Assembly (NCBI RefSeq): GCF_001548115.1
Contig: NZ_AP014821.1
Location: forward strand, 496,001-560,000
Source of the DNA: Geminocystis sp. NIES-3709
GTDB lineage: Bacteria > Cyanobacteriota > Cyanobacteriia > Cyanobacteriales > Cyanobacteriaceae
Length of the DNA: 64,000 nucleotides
Direction of reading: 5' to 3'
The notes below the pieces were generated by a model that saw only the letters and a program-made list of their open reading frames with translations, ran no database searches and was not told where the DNA came from. Shown piece by piece: positions 1 to 9,240 of the stretch. The position numbers and the translations under genes were made by a program. The number at the start of each line of letters is the position of its first letter. The stretch's first letter is position 1.

Positions 1-33
1 ATATGTTGATAGATTGTTAATTAAGTAAAACTT

Positions 34-2076
34 ATGTTCAAATTTATTAGGCAAAATTTTTGGCAAAAATTAATTTCTATTCCTCTAGGAGTTTTAACCA
101 CAACTCCTGTTATGGCAAGTATTCCTCGCAATCCCGATCAAGTAGTAGAATGTGAGATTTTAGTAGTAGGTAGTGGTTTAGCCGGTGCCGCCACCGCTTA
201 TGAAGCCTTGTTAATGGGTAAAACTGTTTGTTTAACAGATATTACGGACTGGGTTGGGGGACAAATTTCCTCTCAAGGCACATCTGCATTAGATGAACGT
301 AGTACTCAGAGAAAAGAGCTATTTTTTCCTCGTGGTTATTTAGAATTAAGAGCGAATCTTGAGAAATTTTACGGCAAATCAAATCCGGGAGAGTGTTGGG
401 TTAGTAGTTCCTGTTTTTTACCAAAAGACGCTGGTGAAGTTCTCAAAAATCAGTTAAAAGAAGCAGCTAAAAAAGGAAAAGGTACTTTAAAATGGTTTCC
501 CAATACCGTTATCAAAGATTTAAAAATTGAAACTGTAGCTAATGCAGGTACAGGACAACAAATTGTTGAAGCGATCGCAATTCAGCACGAAGCACAACCA
601 AATACACCGCCTTTAAATACTGAACCGTTATCTAAAGTTATTGAAGATGCTTATACCTATGCGGATTCTCCTAGATTAAAGAAGAATATTATCAAATTTA
701 CTTCACCGAAAAACCCAAAAACAAAAGGTAAAGCAAATTGGTTTGTAATAGAAGCAACAGAAACGGGAGAATTAATCGGTTTAACGGATGTACCTTATCG
801 TTTAGGTATTGATCCTCGATCGGAATTAGAACCATCCTCATCAAGTACCACACAAGATCCCTATTGTACTCAAGGGTTTACTTATACCTTTGCTATGGAA
901 CAAACTGCCGAACCTCAACCGCAACCCGAACCCAGTTTTTATAAGCAATATGAGCCATATTATAGTTATGAATTAAAAAGATTAGCTGATTTTGACCTAG
1001 TTTACACCTATAGACGTATTTGGAAAGCTGAACCCAGTGAAACCGTTACATTTGAAGGTATTAATTTTAGCAAACCTACTCCGGGTGACATTTCTATGCA
1101 AAACTGGACTTGGGGAAATGATTATCGTCCGGGTACATCAAAAGATAATTTAATCTATACAAAGGAACAATTGCAACAAACCGGGCAATTTAAACCGGGT
1201 GGATGGATGGGAGGCTTACGCACGGAAACTCTACGCAAAGGAGAAGAAAATGCCATCGGGTTTTATCATTGGTTAGTAGCAGGTACAACGGATTCTCAAT
1301 TAGGTGATGGAGTTAAAAAACCTTATCCTAATCAAAAATTATTAAAAGGGTTAGATTCTCCTATGGGGACAATGCACGGTTTATCTAAGTATCCTTATAT
1401 GAGGGAAGGTAGAAGAATCATTGGCAGACCAAATTATGCCCATCCTGATGGTTTTATGGTCAATGAAATAGATATTTCTCGCCGTAACTATCAAGATGAC
1501 TATTATCGTAAAACTTTACCCCCCGATCAATATCGCCGTTTACAAGCGTTATTATCTGGTTTAGAGGGATTTTCGGTGTTGAGTGGTCAAGTTTCTCCTG
1601 ATGAAGTCAAAAATCGCACTCGATCGACAATTTACCCTGATGCCGTAGGAATTGGACACTATGCGATCGATTTTCATCCTTGTATGACAGAAAGCCCTCA
1701 CGAAAAACCGGGTAATAAAGAGAGAAAAGGAGAAAGACGGGGACAAGGACAGGCTTATCCGTTTCAAATACCGTTATCTGCAATGATTCCCCAAAAAATT
1801 GACAATATGCTAGTGGTAGGAAAAAGTATTGCCACCAGTCATATAGCCGCCGCCGCCTATAGAGTACATTCCTTTGAATGGTCATCTGGTGCCGCCGCAG
1901 GAATTACAGCGTCTTTAGCATTAAAAAAAGGTATTTTACCCTATGAATTTACAGAAGGTTTTGCTTTTAAGAACAAAAATTTACAAGAATTAAAAATAAC
2001 TTTAGATAAAAGTGGAAATCCAACTCAATTTCCTAATACTTCAATTTTTAATCAAAATTGGGATGATTGGAGATAA
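34..2076 (+). CDS. Exported FAD-dependent oxidoreductase (FAD_oxidored family)
   Basis: The 680-residue protein begins with a hydrophobic segment after a short basic N-terminus (about residues 13-28, ending in VMAS), which fits a secretion signal or membrane anchor. A dinucleotide-binding fold follows at about 42-70, with the motif GSGLAG. A second FAD-family signature lies near the C-terminus, where MLVVGKSIATSHIAAAAYR resembles the LLVAGRCI-type segment of the FAD_oxidored family. The length is normal for cyanobacterial members. The substrate cannot be read from sequence. The gene stands alone, and the next 440 bases hold only small repeats. The start at 34 is the only Met that keeps the signal segment. 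The family call is firm and the function is unknown. Confidence 0.8.
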   Translation: MFKFIRQNFWQKLISIPLGVLTTTPVMASIPRNPDQVVECEILVVGSGLAGAATAYEALLMGKTVCLTDITDWVGGQISSQGTSALDERSTQRKELFFPRGYLELRANLEKFYGKSNPGECWVSSSCFLPKDAGEVLKNQLKEAAKKGKGTLKWFPNTVIKDLKIETVANAGTGQQIVEAIAIQHEAQPNTPPLNTEPLSKVIEDAYTYADSPRLKKNIIKFTSPKNPKTKGKANWFVIEATETGELIGLTDVPYRLGIDPRSELEPSSSSTTQDPYCTQGFTYTFAMEQTAEPQPQPEPSFYKQYEPYYSYELKRLADFDLVYTYRRIWKAEPSETVTFEGINFSKPTPGDISMQNWTWGNDYRPGTSKDNLIYTKEQLQQTGQFKPGGWMGGLRTETLRKGEENAIGFYHWLVAGTTDSQLGDGVKKPYPNQKLLKGLDSPMGTMHGLSKYPYMREGRRIIGRPNYAHPDGFMVNEIDISRRNYQDDYYRKTLPPDQYRRLQALLSGLEGFSVLSGQVSPDEVKNRTRSTIYPDAVGIGHYAIDFHPCMTESPHEKPGNKERKGERRGQGQAYPFQIPLSAMIPQKIDNMLVVGKSIATSHIAAAAYRVHSFEWSSGAAAGITASLALKKGILPYEFTEGFAFKNKNLQELKITLDKSGNPTQFPNTSIFNQNWDDWR

Positions 2077-2178
2077 CCTAAAACTCATGTAGTTCACTGT
2101 TCGTAAAAGTAAGACAGAGAGACAAGAAGACAGGTGGACAAGGAGAAAGAATTATTTATTTATCATTAAATTATATGC

Positions 2179-2196
2179 AAGTTAAATGCGTCTTAG
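2179..2196. repeat. 18-bp repeat shared with 17877-17894
   Basis: AAGTTAAATGCGTCTTAG occurs here and again exactly at 17877-17894, both times between genes. At the second site it forms one end of a 110-bp inverted-repeat structure. Here no convincing partner end was found, so this may be a solo end of a decayed element. Confidence 0.5.
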
Positions 2197-2316
2197 CTTA
2201 AACCAAAAAAGCAGGATTATTTCATTCTCTAAAAATAAATTCTTTATAGAAGACACGTGGATGGAAAAGTAAATAGATAAGAGAATTTTTATTATTAATA
2301 AATCATGAATTTAAAA

Positions 2317-2412
2317 TATAGCGTTTTTCATAGTTACGGGGTACAAAAATAAAATTAAAGTTTCCTTGATTAAAAGATTTAATCGTACCTCATAATGGTA
2401 GAAAATGCTATA
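2317..2412. mobile_element. IS630-type MITE, copy 1
   Basis: This 96-bp segment starts TATAGCGTTTTTCATAG and ends AAAATGCTATA, with GGGGTACA and GTACCTCATAATGG just inside the two ends. These match the terminal inverted repeats of the IS630 element at 38977-40011. It has no coding capacity. The TA at each end fits the TA target duplication of the IS630/Tc1 group. It sits in the 438-base gap between the FAD oxidoreductase and the aldo/keto reductase. Confidence 0.75.
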
Positions 2413-2514
2413 GATAGTTAAAAAACTTTTATAGATATTTTTGGTATTTTCTTGATAATTTTAAGATTTTAAAAAGAGGTTATTTAGCTTATAAATTAAT
2501 CATATTGCTATATT

Positions 2515-3642
2515 ATGAAATATCGTCGTTTTGGAAAAACCGAATTAAATTTGTCAATATTTTCGTTAGGTTTAATGAGATGTTGTTATGAAGAATCTCA
2601 ATTGTTAAATACTTTACAAAAGGCATTAGAATTAGGAATCAATCATTTAGAAACTGCTAGAGGTTATGGTGAAAGTGAAAAATATTTAGGGTTAGCTTTA
2701 CAAAAGCTAAAAATACCGAGAAATCAAATATTTATTACTACAAAATTAACTCCTGTTAATGATAGTCAAGTAATGAAAAAATGGTTAGATGAATCATTAC
2801 AAAATTTGGGGATTGATTATATTGACTGTTTAGCAATTCATGGTATAAATACATGGCAACATTTAGATTTATTAACTGAAGGAAATAGTTATTTGACAGT
2901 TTTAAGTCAAGCAAAAAAAGAAGGAAAAATAAGACATTTAGGATTTTCAACTCACGGTAGTTTAGAATTAATTTCTGCTACTCTTTCTACTGGTTTTTTT
3001 GAGTTTGTAAATCTTCATTATTATTACTTTTTTCAACATAATTATCCGATTGTTGAGTTAGCAGAAAAAATGGATTTAGGAGTTTTTATTATCTCTCCTG
3101 CTGATAAAGGAGGGCGTTTATACCAACCATCGACTAAATTAAAGCAAATTTGTCATCCTTTTTCTCCTTTACTGTTAAATTATCGTTTTCTTTTGAATAA
3201 TCGCAGTATTACGACTTTAAGTGTAGGGGCAAGTAATCCTGAAGAATTAACCATTCCCCTATCAGTAGCCGATGAGGATGGAGAATTAACCTCTTTAGAG
3301 TTAGAAATCTTTGATAAAATAGACAAAACCCTTCAAGATACTTTAAAACTCGATCGATGTTCACAATGTTATCAGTGTCTGCCTTGTCCTGAAAATATTA
3401 ATATTCCAGAAATTTTGCGGTTACGAAACTTAGGAGTTGCTTTGGATATGACAGATTATGCTAGTTATCGTTATCAAATGCTAGAAAATGCAGGACATTG
3501 GTTTTGGGGTAAAAAAGGGGATAAATGTACAGATTGTGGTGAATGTTTACCTAAATGCCCAGAAAATCTCAATATTCCTGATTTATTAAGAGATAGTCAT
3601 ACTCGGTTTAATGGTAGTGCAAGGCGACGCTTATGGGAATAA
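2515..3642 (+). CDS. Aldo/keto reductase with C-terminal 4Fe-4S ferredoxin-like domain
   Basis: Residues 1-270 form an aldo/keto reductase barrel. The expected catalytic residues are visible: Tyr51 in ARGYGES, Lys77 in TTKL and His109 in AIHG, while the usual Asp of the tetrad appears to be Glu46 (HLETA). Residues 282-291 (CSQCYQCLPC) and 338-348 (CTDCGECLPKC) are two cysteine clusters typical of the iron-sulfur tail of one AKR subfamily. A flavin or ferredoxin-linked redox role is likely, but the substrate is unknown. It is preceded by a MITE and followed tail-to-tail by the zinc-ribbon protein with 61 bases between stops. Confidence 0.87.
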   Translation: MKYRRFGKTELNLSIFSLGLMRCCYEESQLLNTLQKALELGINHLETARGYGESEKYLGLALQKLKIPRNQIFITTKLTPVNDSQVMKKWLDESLQNLGIDYIDCLAIHGINTWQHLDLLTEGNSYLTVLSQAKKEGKIRHLGFSTHGSLELISATLSTGFFEFVNLHYYYFFQHNYPIVELAEKMDLGVFIISPADKGGRLYQPSTKLKQICHPFSPLLLNYRFLLNNRSITTLSVGASNPEELTIPLSVADEDGELTSLELEIFDKIDKTLQDTLKLDRCSQCYQCLPCPENINIPEILRLRNLGVALDMTDYASYRYQMLENAGHWFWGKKGDKCTDCGECLPKCPENLNIPDLLRDSHTRFNGSARRRLWE

Positions 3643-3703
3643 TCTCAACTGCCGTTGTACCTTCTTCAATTGAATAGAGAATTGAGAGAGATAATCTCTA
3701 AGA

Positions 3704-4933
3704 TTATTGTTCATTTTCATTTTGCACTGTTCCACAATGATAACAATAGGGCATCAATTTATAAGTTAAACTTTGACAATTATGGCATTCTACATATTGA
3801 CTATAACCGCAATGGGGGCAATGATGATGATCTCTTTGAATTTTTTTTCCGCAATTTAAACACCGAGATTTTTCGACTCTTTTACTAGCTTGATTTTTAG
3901 GATTAAAAACAATTTGTTGAAAAAATTTGATGATACCAAAACCAATAGCGGGGATTAAAAAAATATACAAATAATTAATTAAAAATAGTAATCCTCCAAA
4001 AATAACAGTAATAATATCAAAGAAAAATTTAAAAATTACTCCTATTTGTAAAAATTCAAATATTTTTATCAGTAATGGAATAAAAAAGATTACCAATAAA
4101 TGCCAACTCATTAAAGAAATTAATCCATATCCTTTTTTGATCGATAATTTATGAACAAATAAACTGATAAATATTAGAGGTAATAAAAACAGAAGCTGAA
4201 AAATAATTTGAATACTAGGATACCAAAATAGTGCTTTTTCATAACCTTGTTTTACTTCATTAAATTTAATTTCTGAATTAAGAAAAGAAATAAAATTTAC
4301 ACTTTCTGGGGTTGCTAATAATTGTTGTTTTAAATCCTTAATTTCTTTTTGAAGACTATTTATATTAAGATTATTTTTATCTAATTCTTGCCTTGCTTTT
4401 TGGGCTTCAACTTGATTTATTGATAAATTACTAGGCTGTCCTGCAATTTTTTCTAATAAAGTAGAGTCGTACTGATTACGAATAGTCTGGTTTTTTTCTT
4501 CGAGAGAAGTTACTTGTTTTTGCTTATCTTCTATGGTGGTAAAAATTAGCTTATTATTAGGTTTATTGATATTATCTTTTAGAGTGGTAAAATTAATACA
4601 AATTGGAGATACTTTTCCTAAGTGTCCTTCTGGAGATTCTTCATAATTTTCAGGTGAATTATAAACTTTATTTAAGGCTTCACTTACTATTAAAAAATCT
4701 CGATCGACTCTTGTATCTTGTTGATAATTTTGCCATTGACTATAACAAGGATAGGCTTGAGAAGGGCTTAAATACCATCGACTAATATCGTCTAATCCAG
4801 CAAAAACATTAAAAAGAATAAACAAATCAATAATAATAATAACTGTTAAACTTACTTTATTAACTGGTTCATTATTAATATTTCTTGATTTTGTAAAAAA
4901 TAGACTAATAAAACTTTGTATTTTTCTTAACAT
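3704..4933 (-). CDS. Membrane protein with coiled coil and C-terminal double zinc ribbon
   Basis: This 409-residue protein has a transmembrane segment at about 27-47, a long charged helical, probably coiled-coil, stretch at about 128-213, several more hydrophobic segments at about 238-345, and a cytoplasmic-type tail at 356-409. The tail has four CxxC pairs (CLNC, CPHC, CHNC, CYHC), a double zinc ribbon. I do not recognise a named family beyond the zinc ribbon. The arrangement suggests a membrane-anchored scaffold or sensor. An antisense open frame over the tail is a shadow of the cysteine codons. It ends close to the convergent aldo/keto reductase gene. Confidence 0.7.
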   Translation of the reverse strand: MLRKIQSFISLFFTKSRNINNEPVNKVSLTVIIIIDLFILFNVFAGLDDISRWYLSPSQAYPCYSQWQNYQQDTRVDRDFLIVSEALNKVYNSPENYEESPEGHLGKVSPICINFTTLKDNINKPNNKLIFTTIEDKQKQVTSLEEKNQTIRNQYDSTLLEKIAGQPSNLSINQVEAQKARQELDKNNLNINSLQKEIKDLKQQLLATPESVNFISFLNSEIKFNEVKQGYEKALFWYPSIQIIFQLLFLLPLIFISLFVHKLSIKKGYGLISLMSWHLLVIFFIPLLIKIFEFLQIGVIFKFFFDIITVIFGGLLFLINYLYIFLIPAIGFGIIKFFQQIVFNPKNQASKRVEKSRCLNCGKKIQRDHHHCPHCGYSQYVECHNCQSLTYKLMPYCYHCGTVQNENEQ

Positions 4934-5082
4934 ATTTGTTTTTAATTTTTATTAATTTGGCTATAGTAGTTATGATAAATTATTTGTTAGCTCAATATAG
5001 TCTTAATCATTTTGAGAATGCTATTTTTATAGATTAACCGTTTTAATTTAACCGAATACCTACTACCTAACACCTTGTTTTA

Positions 5083-7227
5083 TTATTCATCATAATTAAT
5101 AAATCCTGTTTCTGGTTGCCATTGAATAGCACCATTATGCCACGAGAGTATTTTAATATTATTGATAGATAAATCTTCTAAATTCTTTTTATTGAGTGTA
5201 GATAAATTTGTGATTAATACTTTAGGTTTTAATTTTAAAATTTGAGTAATTTTGAGATTATTAGGAGATATTATTATGTCTGTTTTTATGGTTTCAGGAA
5301 AGATAATATTTTTAGTTTCTTGTAATAATAACCATGAACTATTAAACAATTGAAAGTAAATATAATTATTATTTTTATCAATTATTTGTAAAGAGTTTAT
5401 TGTTTTTTGTGTAGGATAAATAACAGATTCGATCGAGATATACTTTTGCAATACTTTTAAAGCTAATTGATTACTAGTATTATTATTTACTAAAACTAAT
5501 TCTAGGTTATTAATACCCTGAGATTTCAGGAAACCAAGGAGATTAAAAAGAACATTATTTTTATCATTAAGATTAATTATTGCATTTTTTCCTCGATTTT
5601 GGATCACGATAACAGGCTTATCTCTTGTTGTCATGATAGTTAATTGTTGCAAAGTAAATTTTTGATAAATTAGAGGTATTGTTAAGAAAATAAAAGTAAA
5701 TAAAGTTAAAGATAACCAATATTTTTGACACCATTTATTAAAGGTAATTAAAATAATAATAAGATAACCTAAAATTAAACTAATTATACTTATTTTTCCG
5801 ACAGCTAAAGAACTAAAAGGTAATTTATTACTAATTTCTACTAAAATAATTAATAACCTTATAACAGGATATAATAAAAATGCGATCGAGCTTCCTAAAA
5901 CGGGAATAAAAACACCGATAAAAGCGGAAAAAATACCAACTAAAGTAATAATAATAACGAAAGGAGTTGCCAGAATATTAGTTAATATTCCGTAAACAGG
6001 AATATGATTGAAATGATAACAAACAAGAGGTAAAGTCCAAATAGTCGCCGCCAGAGGTACAGCCACAAGATTAGCAATGGTAGGGGGTAACCAATCCAAC
6101 TTATTCACAATAGGAGATAAAGAAACGATTAAACCTAATGTAGCCAGAAAACTTAATTGAAAACCGATGTCCCAAATCCACAAAGGATTGATTAACAGTA
6201 ATATTACTCCGGCTAATAACAATATACCAGAACTTTTAACCGATCGCTCATTAATCATGGCAATTAAACCGACAATACCCATCAAACTCGATCGTAAAAT
6301 TGAAGGGTAAAACCCTGTTACAGTGGTATAAATGAGTAAAGACAAAATGCCAATCCATAAACGGTGACGAGGAGATAAAGATCGAGTGAAAAATAAAACC
6401 GTACCCAGTAGTAAAGACACATGAAAACCAGAAGCGGCAAGAGTATGAGCTAATCCAGCAAGACGAAAAGAGTTTTGTAAATCGAAATCTAAATCTACGG
6501 CACGACTACCAATCACCATCGAACTAACCAAATTTCCCAAAGGCACATCTAAATAACGCACATGGGTTTGAATCATTCTTAGACGTAAATAAAATAATGC
6601 TTTTTGCCACCAATTACCCTCTTTTTTCAAAGAAACACTTTTAGCAGATAAGCCCGAAAAAATACCTTCTCTTTCCAAATAACTAGCAAAATCGAAACCA
6701 CCCGGATTGAGAGGGGGGAGAGGTTGATATAATTTTCCGATGACAGTGAGTTGAGTAGAAGGAAATAAACCTATCACCGATAATAAAGGTGCAGTGACAT
6801 AAACTTTTCCCGTGACTGTTGGTGAATTGCCTTCAGAAGTTATTAACTTTTCTGCCTGTAAAACGAATCTAGCCTTTTGATTTTGATTAAGTCGGGGATT
6901 AGAGATGATTTTTCCCGTCACAGCCACGTTATTAGCAGAATTAACAGAAGATATTTGATTACGAATATCGAGACTATCAAGAGAAGGAAAGCGCCAATAG
7001 TAGTAAAAAAATCCGCTAATCACAATTAAACCCAGAAGAAAGATACTAGAGATATTTACTCCTGTGATGGGTTTGAAAAAAATTATAACACTGATAACAA
7101 TACTAATGGTAAGGATACCAATAGAAAATAATAAACCTTGAGACTGAAGAAAAAATCCTGTGAATAGCAAACCAGCTATATAAGCAATTAATCCCCTATA
7201 AATATCAAGATTATTTTTTTTTGTCAT
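5083..7227 (-). CDS. comEC: ComEC/Rec2-family DNA uptake channel
   Basis: The 714-residue polytopic protein has a DUF4131-like soluble region near residues 50-200, followed by the ComEC/Rec2 competence domain. The competence core includes the segment GLAHTLAASGFHVSLLLG near residue 260 and many membrane helices to about 520. The family carries single-stranded DNA across the inner membrane during natural transformation. The C-terminal portion (about 535-714) has the position and fold pattern of the metallo-beta-lactamase-like domain, but I see no HxHxDH metal motif, so this domain looks degenerate. The gene stands alone. Start ATG at 7227 precedes a lysine-rich N-terminus typical of the family. 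Confidence 0.88.
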   Translation of the reverse strand: MTKKNNLDIYRGLIAYIAGLLFTGFFLQSQGLLFSIGILTISIVISVIIFFKPITGVNISSIFLLGLIVISGFFYYYWRFPSLDSLDIRNQISSVNSANNVAVTGKIISNPRLNQNQKARFVLQAEKLITSEGNSPTVTGKVYVTAPLLSVIGLFPSTQLTVIGKLYQPLPPLNPGGFDFASYLEREGIFSGLSAKSVSLKKEGNWWQKALFYLRLRMIQTHVRYLDVPLGNLVSSMVIGSRAVDLDFDLQNSFRLAGLAHTLAASGFHVSLLLGTVLFFTRSLSPRHRLWIGILSLLIYTTVTGFYPSILRSSLMGIVGLIAMINERSVKSSGILLLAGVILLLINPLWIWDIGFQLSFLATLGLIVSLSPIVNKLDWLPPTIANLVAVPLAATIWTLPLVCYHFNHIPVYGILTNILATPFVIIITLVGIFSAFIGVFIPVLGSSIAFLLYPVIRLLIILVEISNKLPFSSLAVGKISIISLILGYLIIILITFNKWCQKYWLSLTLFTFIFLTIPLIYQKFTLQQLTIMTTRDKPVIVIQNRGKNAIINLNDKNNVLFNLLGFLKSQGINNLELVLVNNNTSNQLALKVLQKYISIESVIYPTQKTINSLQIIDKNNNYIYFQLFNSSWLLLQETKNIIFPETIKTDIIISPNNLKITQILKLKPKVLITNLSTLNKKNLEDLSINNIKILSWHNGAIQWQPETGFINYDE

Positions 7228-7382
7228 TAAAACTATTGAAACTTAATAACAAGTTTTTTAATGTCAATTGTAGTTTAAAAATTAAAAACTCTTACAGTAT
7301 CGACATATTTCTTTAGAAAATTATTTTCAAGCCATTTGATCAATATTTTCCGATTTTATCACGATCGTTGCAGGACGATTAG

Positions 7383-7606
7383 CGGTACTTTTTACAATTT
7401 ATGAACAATAGAATTATAGTTTTGAATCTATTACTTTTCCCTTTTCATTCTCTTTACGAGAATGAGTTGAAAGCTATTCCATTATATTTTTTGTTTACAG
7501 GAGTTTTCATTTCTTTAAATCACACTTTGCATTCTCCTTTGCGACTTTGCGACTTTGCGAGAGATAAAAAATGTAGTTTTTCATTGGAAAAATGCTGTAA
7601 GTATCG
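7383..7606. mobile_element. MITE-like element with IS701-type ends
   Basis: The left end CGGTACTTTTTACAATTTAT and the right end (reverse complement CGATACTTACAG) are inverted repeats, and each is flanked by a YTAR-type tetramer (TTAG and CTAA). The first eight bases match the end of the IS701 element at 40031. It fills most of the 561-base gap between comEC and manC. Two short open frames crossing it (7401-7610 plus, 7507-7701 minus) resemble no protein. A direct repeat of TTTGCGAC (about three units, 7538-7561) lies inside. Confidence 0.5.
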
Positions 7607-7788
7607 CTAATTTCCTTGCCGTTAAAGATTCTGCATTGTGCTCCTAATTCCTCTTTTTCGGATAAGATAATCGAAGTATAATTATCAAGTAAGTTTTTCA
7701 AAATCTAAAACTGTTGTTAACATCAGTTAGTTTATCAATTAGCTTTTACTAAAGAATTCATTATCTATCAAATAATTACTTATACACA

Positions 7789-8853
7789 ATGACTACTAAA
7801 AAATTTATACCTGTTATTTTAGCTGGAGGAAAAGGCGAAAGATTTTGGCCTCTTAGTCGTGTACAATATCCTAAACAATTTCTTTGTCTCGATCGAACTG
7901 GGAGAAGTTTACTACAAAATACTGCCCTTCGACTATTATCTTTAGCACAAGGATGGGAAAATATTATTGTTATTACCTCCGAGTTATTAGCGGAAGGTGT
8001 AAAACAGCAATTACCTCTATTACCCCTAAATAATATTTTAGTCGAGCCAATGGGAAAAGATACTGCCCCTGCCGTAACATGGGCTAGTCTATATATTAAA
8101 TCTTATTATGGCAACGACTCGATCGTGGGTTTTTTTCCGGCTGATCACTATATAGGTAATCAAGAAGAATTTGAAAAAATTATTGAGACAGGGGTGAATT
8201 TTGCCCAAGAAAATGAGGCTATTGTAACTTTAGGTATCAAACCGGATTATCCTAGTACTGGTTATGGTTATATTGAACAAGGAGAAGTTACTACAGAAAA
8301 AAATAATCGCCCAATATATAGAGTAACTCGTTTTACCGAAAAGCCCGATCGAGTCACTGCCGAAAAATTTATCGCCACAAATAGATATAGTTGGAATAGT
8401 GGAATGTTCATTTTTCAGGTTGACATAGTCTTAAAAGAATTAGAAAAATATGCCCCAGAAATTTTACAAAACCTACAAGAAAAAGGGAAATTGGCTTATC
8501 AAGACTTAGAAAAAATTAGTATCGATTATGCCTTAATGGAAAAGACAACCCTTGCTTATATAATTCCCTCTGATTTTGGTTGGGATGACTTGGGAGATTG
8601 GAATGCCTTAGAAAGATTGTTAACCCCAGAAGAAAGTAACGTAGTAATTGGTAATCATATCAATCTCGATACAAAAAACTCCATTATTTATAACAATCAA
8701 TCAGAAGAAGTGATTATGACAATAGGCTTAGAAGACGTAGTAATAGTAAGAGAAGGTAACGCCACCCTCGTAGTTAATAAAAACAAAACCCAAGACATAA
8801 AAAAAGCCTTACAAATTCTACAACAAAAAAAAGATAGTCAAAATTTTCTCTAA
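7789..8853 (+). CDS. manC: Mannose-1-phosphate guanylyltransferase
   Basis: The 354-residue nucleotidyltransferase makes GDP-mannose from mannose-1-phosphate and GTP, feeding polysaccharide and glycan synthesis. The signature GGKGERFWPLSR at residues 13-24 and the segments GKDTAPAV and FFPADHYI define the guanylyltransferase (ManC/GMP) family. The length corresponds to the short, single-domain form, with no C-terminal mannose-6-phosphate isomerase domain. Glycosyltransferases at 53-58.6 kb and the thymidylyltransferase at the right edge are possible functional partners. It is monocistronic, with a small mobile element on each side. Confidence 0.9.
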   Translation: MTTKKFIPVILAGGKGERFWPLSRVQYPKQFLCLDRTGRSLLQNTALRLLSLAQGWENIIVITSELLAEGVKQQLPLLPLNNILVEPMGKDTAPAVTWASLYIKSYYGNDSIVGFFPADHYIGNQEEFEKIIETGVNFAQENEAIVTLGIKPDYPSTGYGYIEQGEVTTEKNNRPIYRVTRFTEKPDRVTAEKFIATNRYSWNSGMFIFQVDIVLKELEKYAPEILQNLQEKGKLAYQDLEKISIDYALMEKTTLAYIIPSDFGWDDLGDWNALERLLTPEESNVVIGNHINLDTKNSIIYNNQSEEVIMTIGLEDVVIVREGNATLVVNKNKTQDIKKALQILQQKKDSQNFL

Positions 8854-8970
8854 AACAAGAAAGAATGGTATAGAATTGTATCTCAAGTTAAAAATAATCA
8901 TCAAGAAGTCTTAGGTTTTAGAAACTCCATTTGAGGTTTAATTAAAGTCTTAAATTCCTAATTCCTAATT

Positions 8971-9231
8971 AGGCTTTGCTGAATAAATCAGGAAGCTATA
9001 AGAATCAAGGCTCAAGAAATACGACATTAACAAAAAAGTGTGCCGTTTTAGCATTTTTTACTCAAAAACTTGACTTTTTCTCTCCCAAAGACACAAAGAT
9101 AATTCTTTTTTTTGTCTTGATATTAATCACTTTTTGTAAGAAATTAAACTAAGCTCAATACCAGAGTTTTTCATTGTTTAACCTAATACCCAATACCTAT
9201 TCCCCACCAAAAAACTTTTTCAGCAATCCCT
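8971..9231. mobile_element. 261-bp MITE, family A copy 1
   Basis: The left end AGGCTTTGCTGAATAA and the right end (reverse complement AGGGATTGCTGAAAAA) form imperfect inverted repeats, flanked by AATT on both sides (8967-8970, 9232-9235). Internal segments such as TTACTCAAAAAC are shared with 22024-22264 and 27728-27964. No open frame is present. Its right end lies nine bases before the ATG of the permease at 9241, so the permease leader is essentially this element. Confidence 0.7.
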
Positions 9232-9240
9232 AATTATTAA

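Noticed and set aside
1607-1885. Open frames opposite the FAD oxidoreductase
   Set aside because: Basic or serine-rich frames antisense to a conserved coding region; no family resemblance.
3655-3888. 77-residue frame on the plus strand
   Set aside because: It is antisense to the cysteine-rich tail of the zinc-ribbon protein and shows no protein-like pattern.
7401-7701. Two short frames between comEC and manC
   Set aside because: They lie in a small inverted-repeat element and look like translated repeats.
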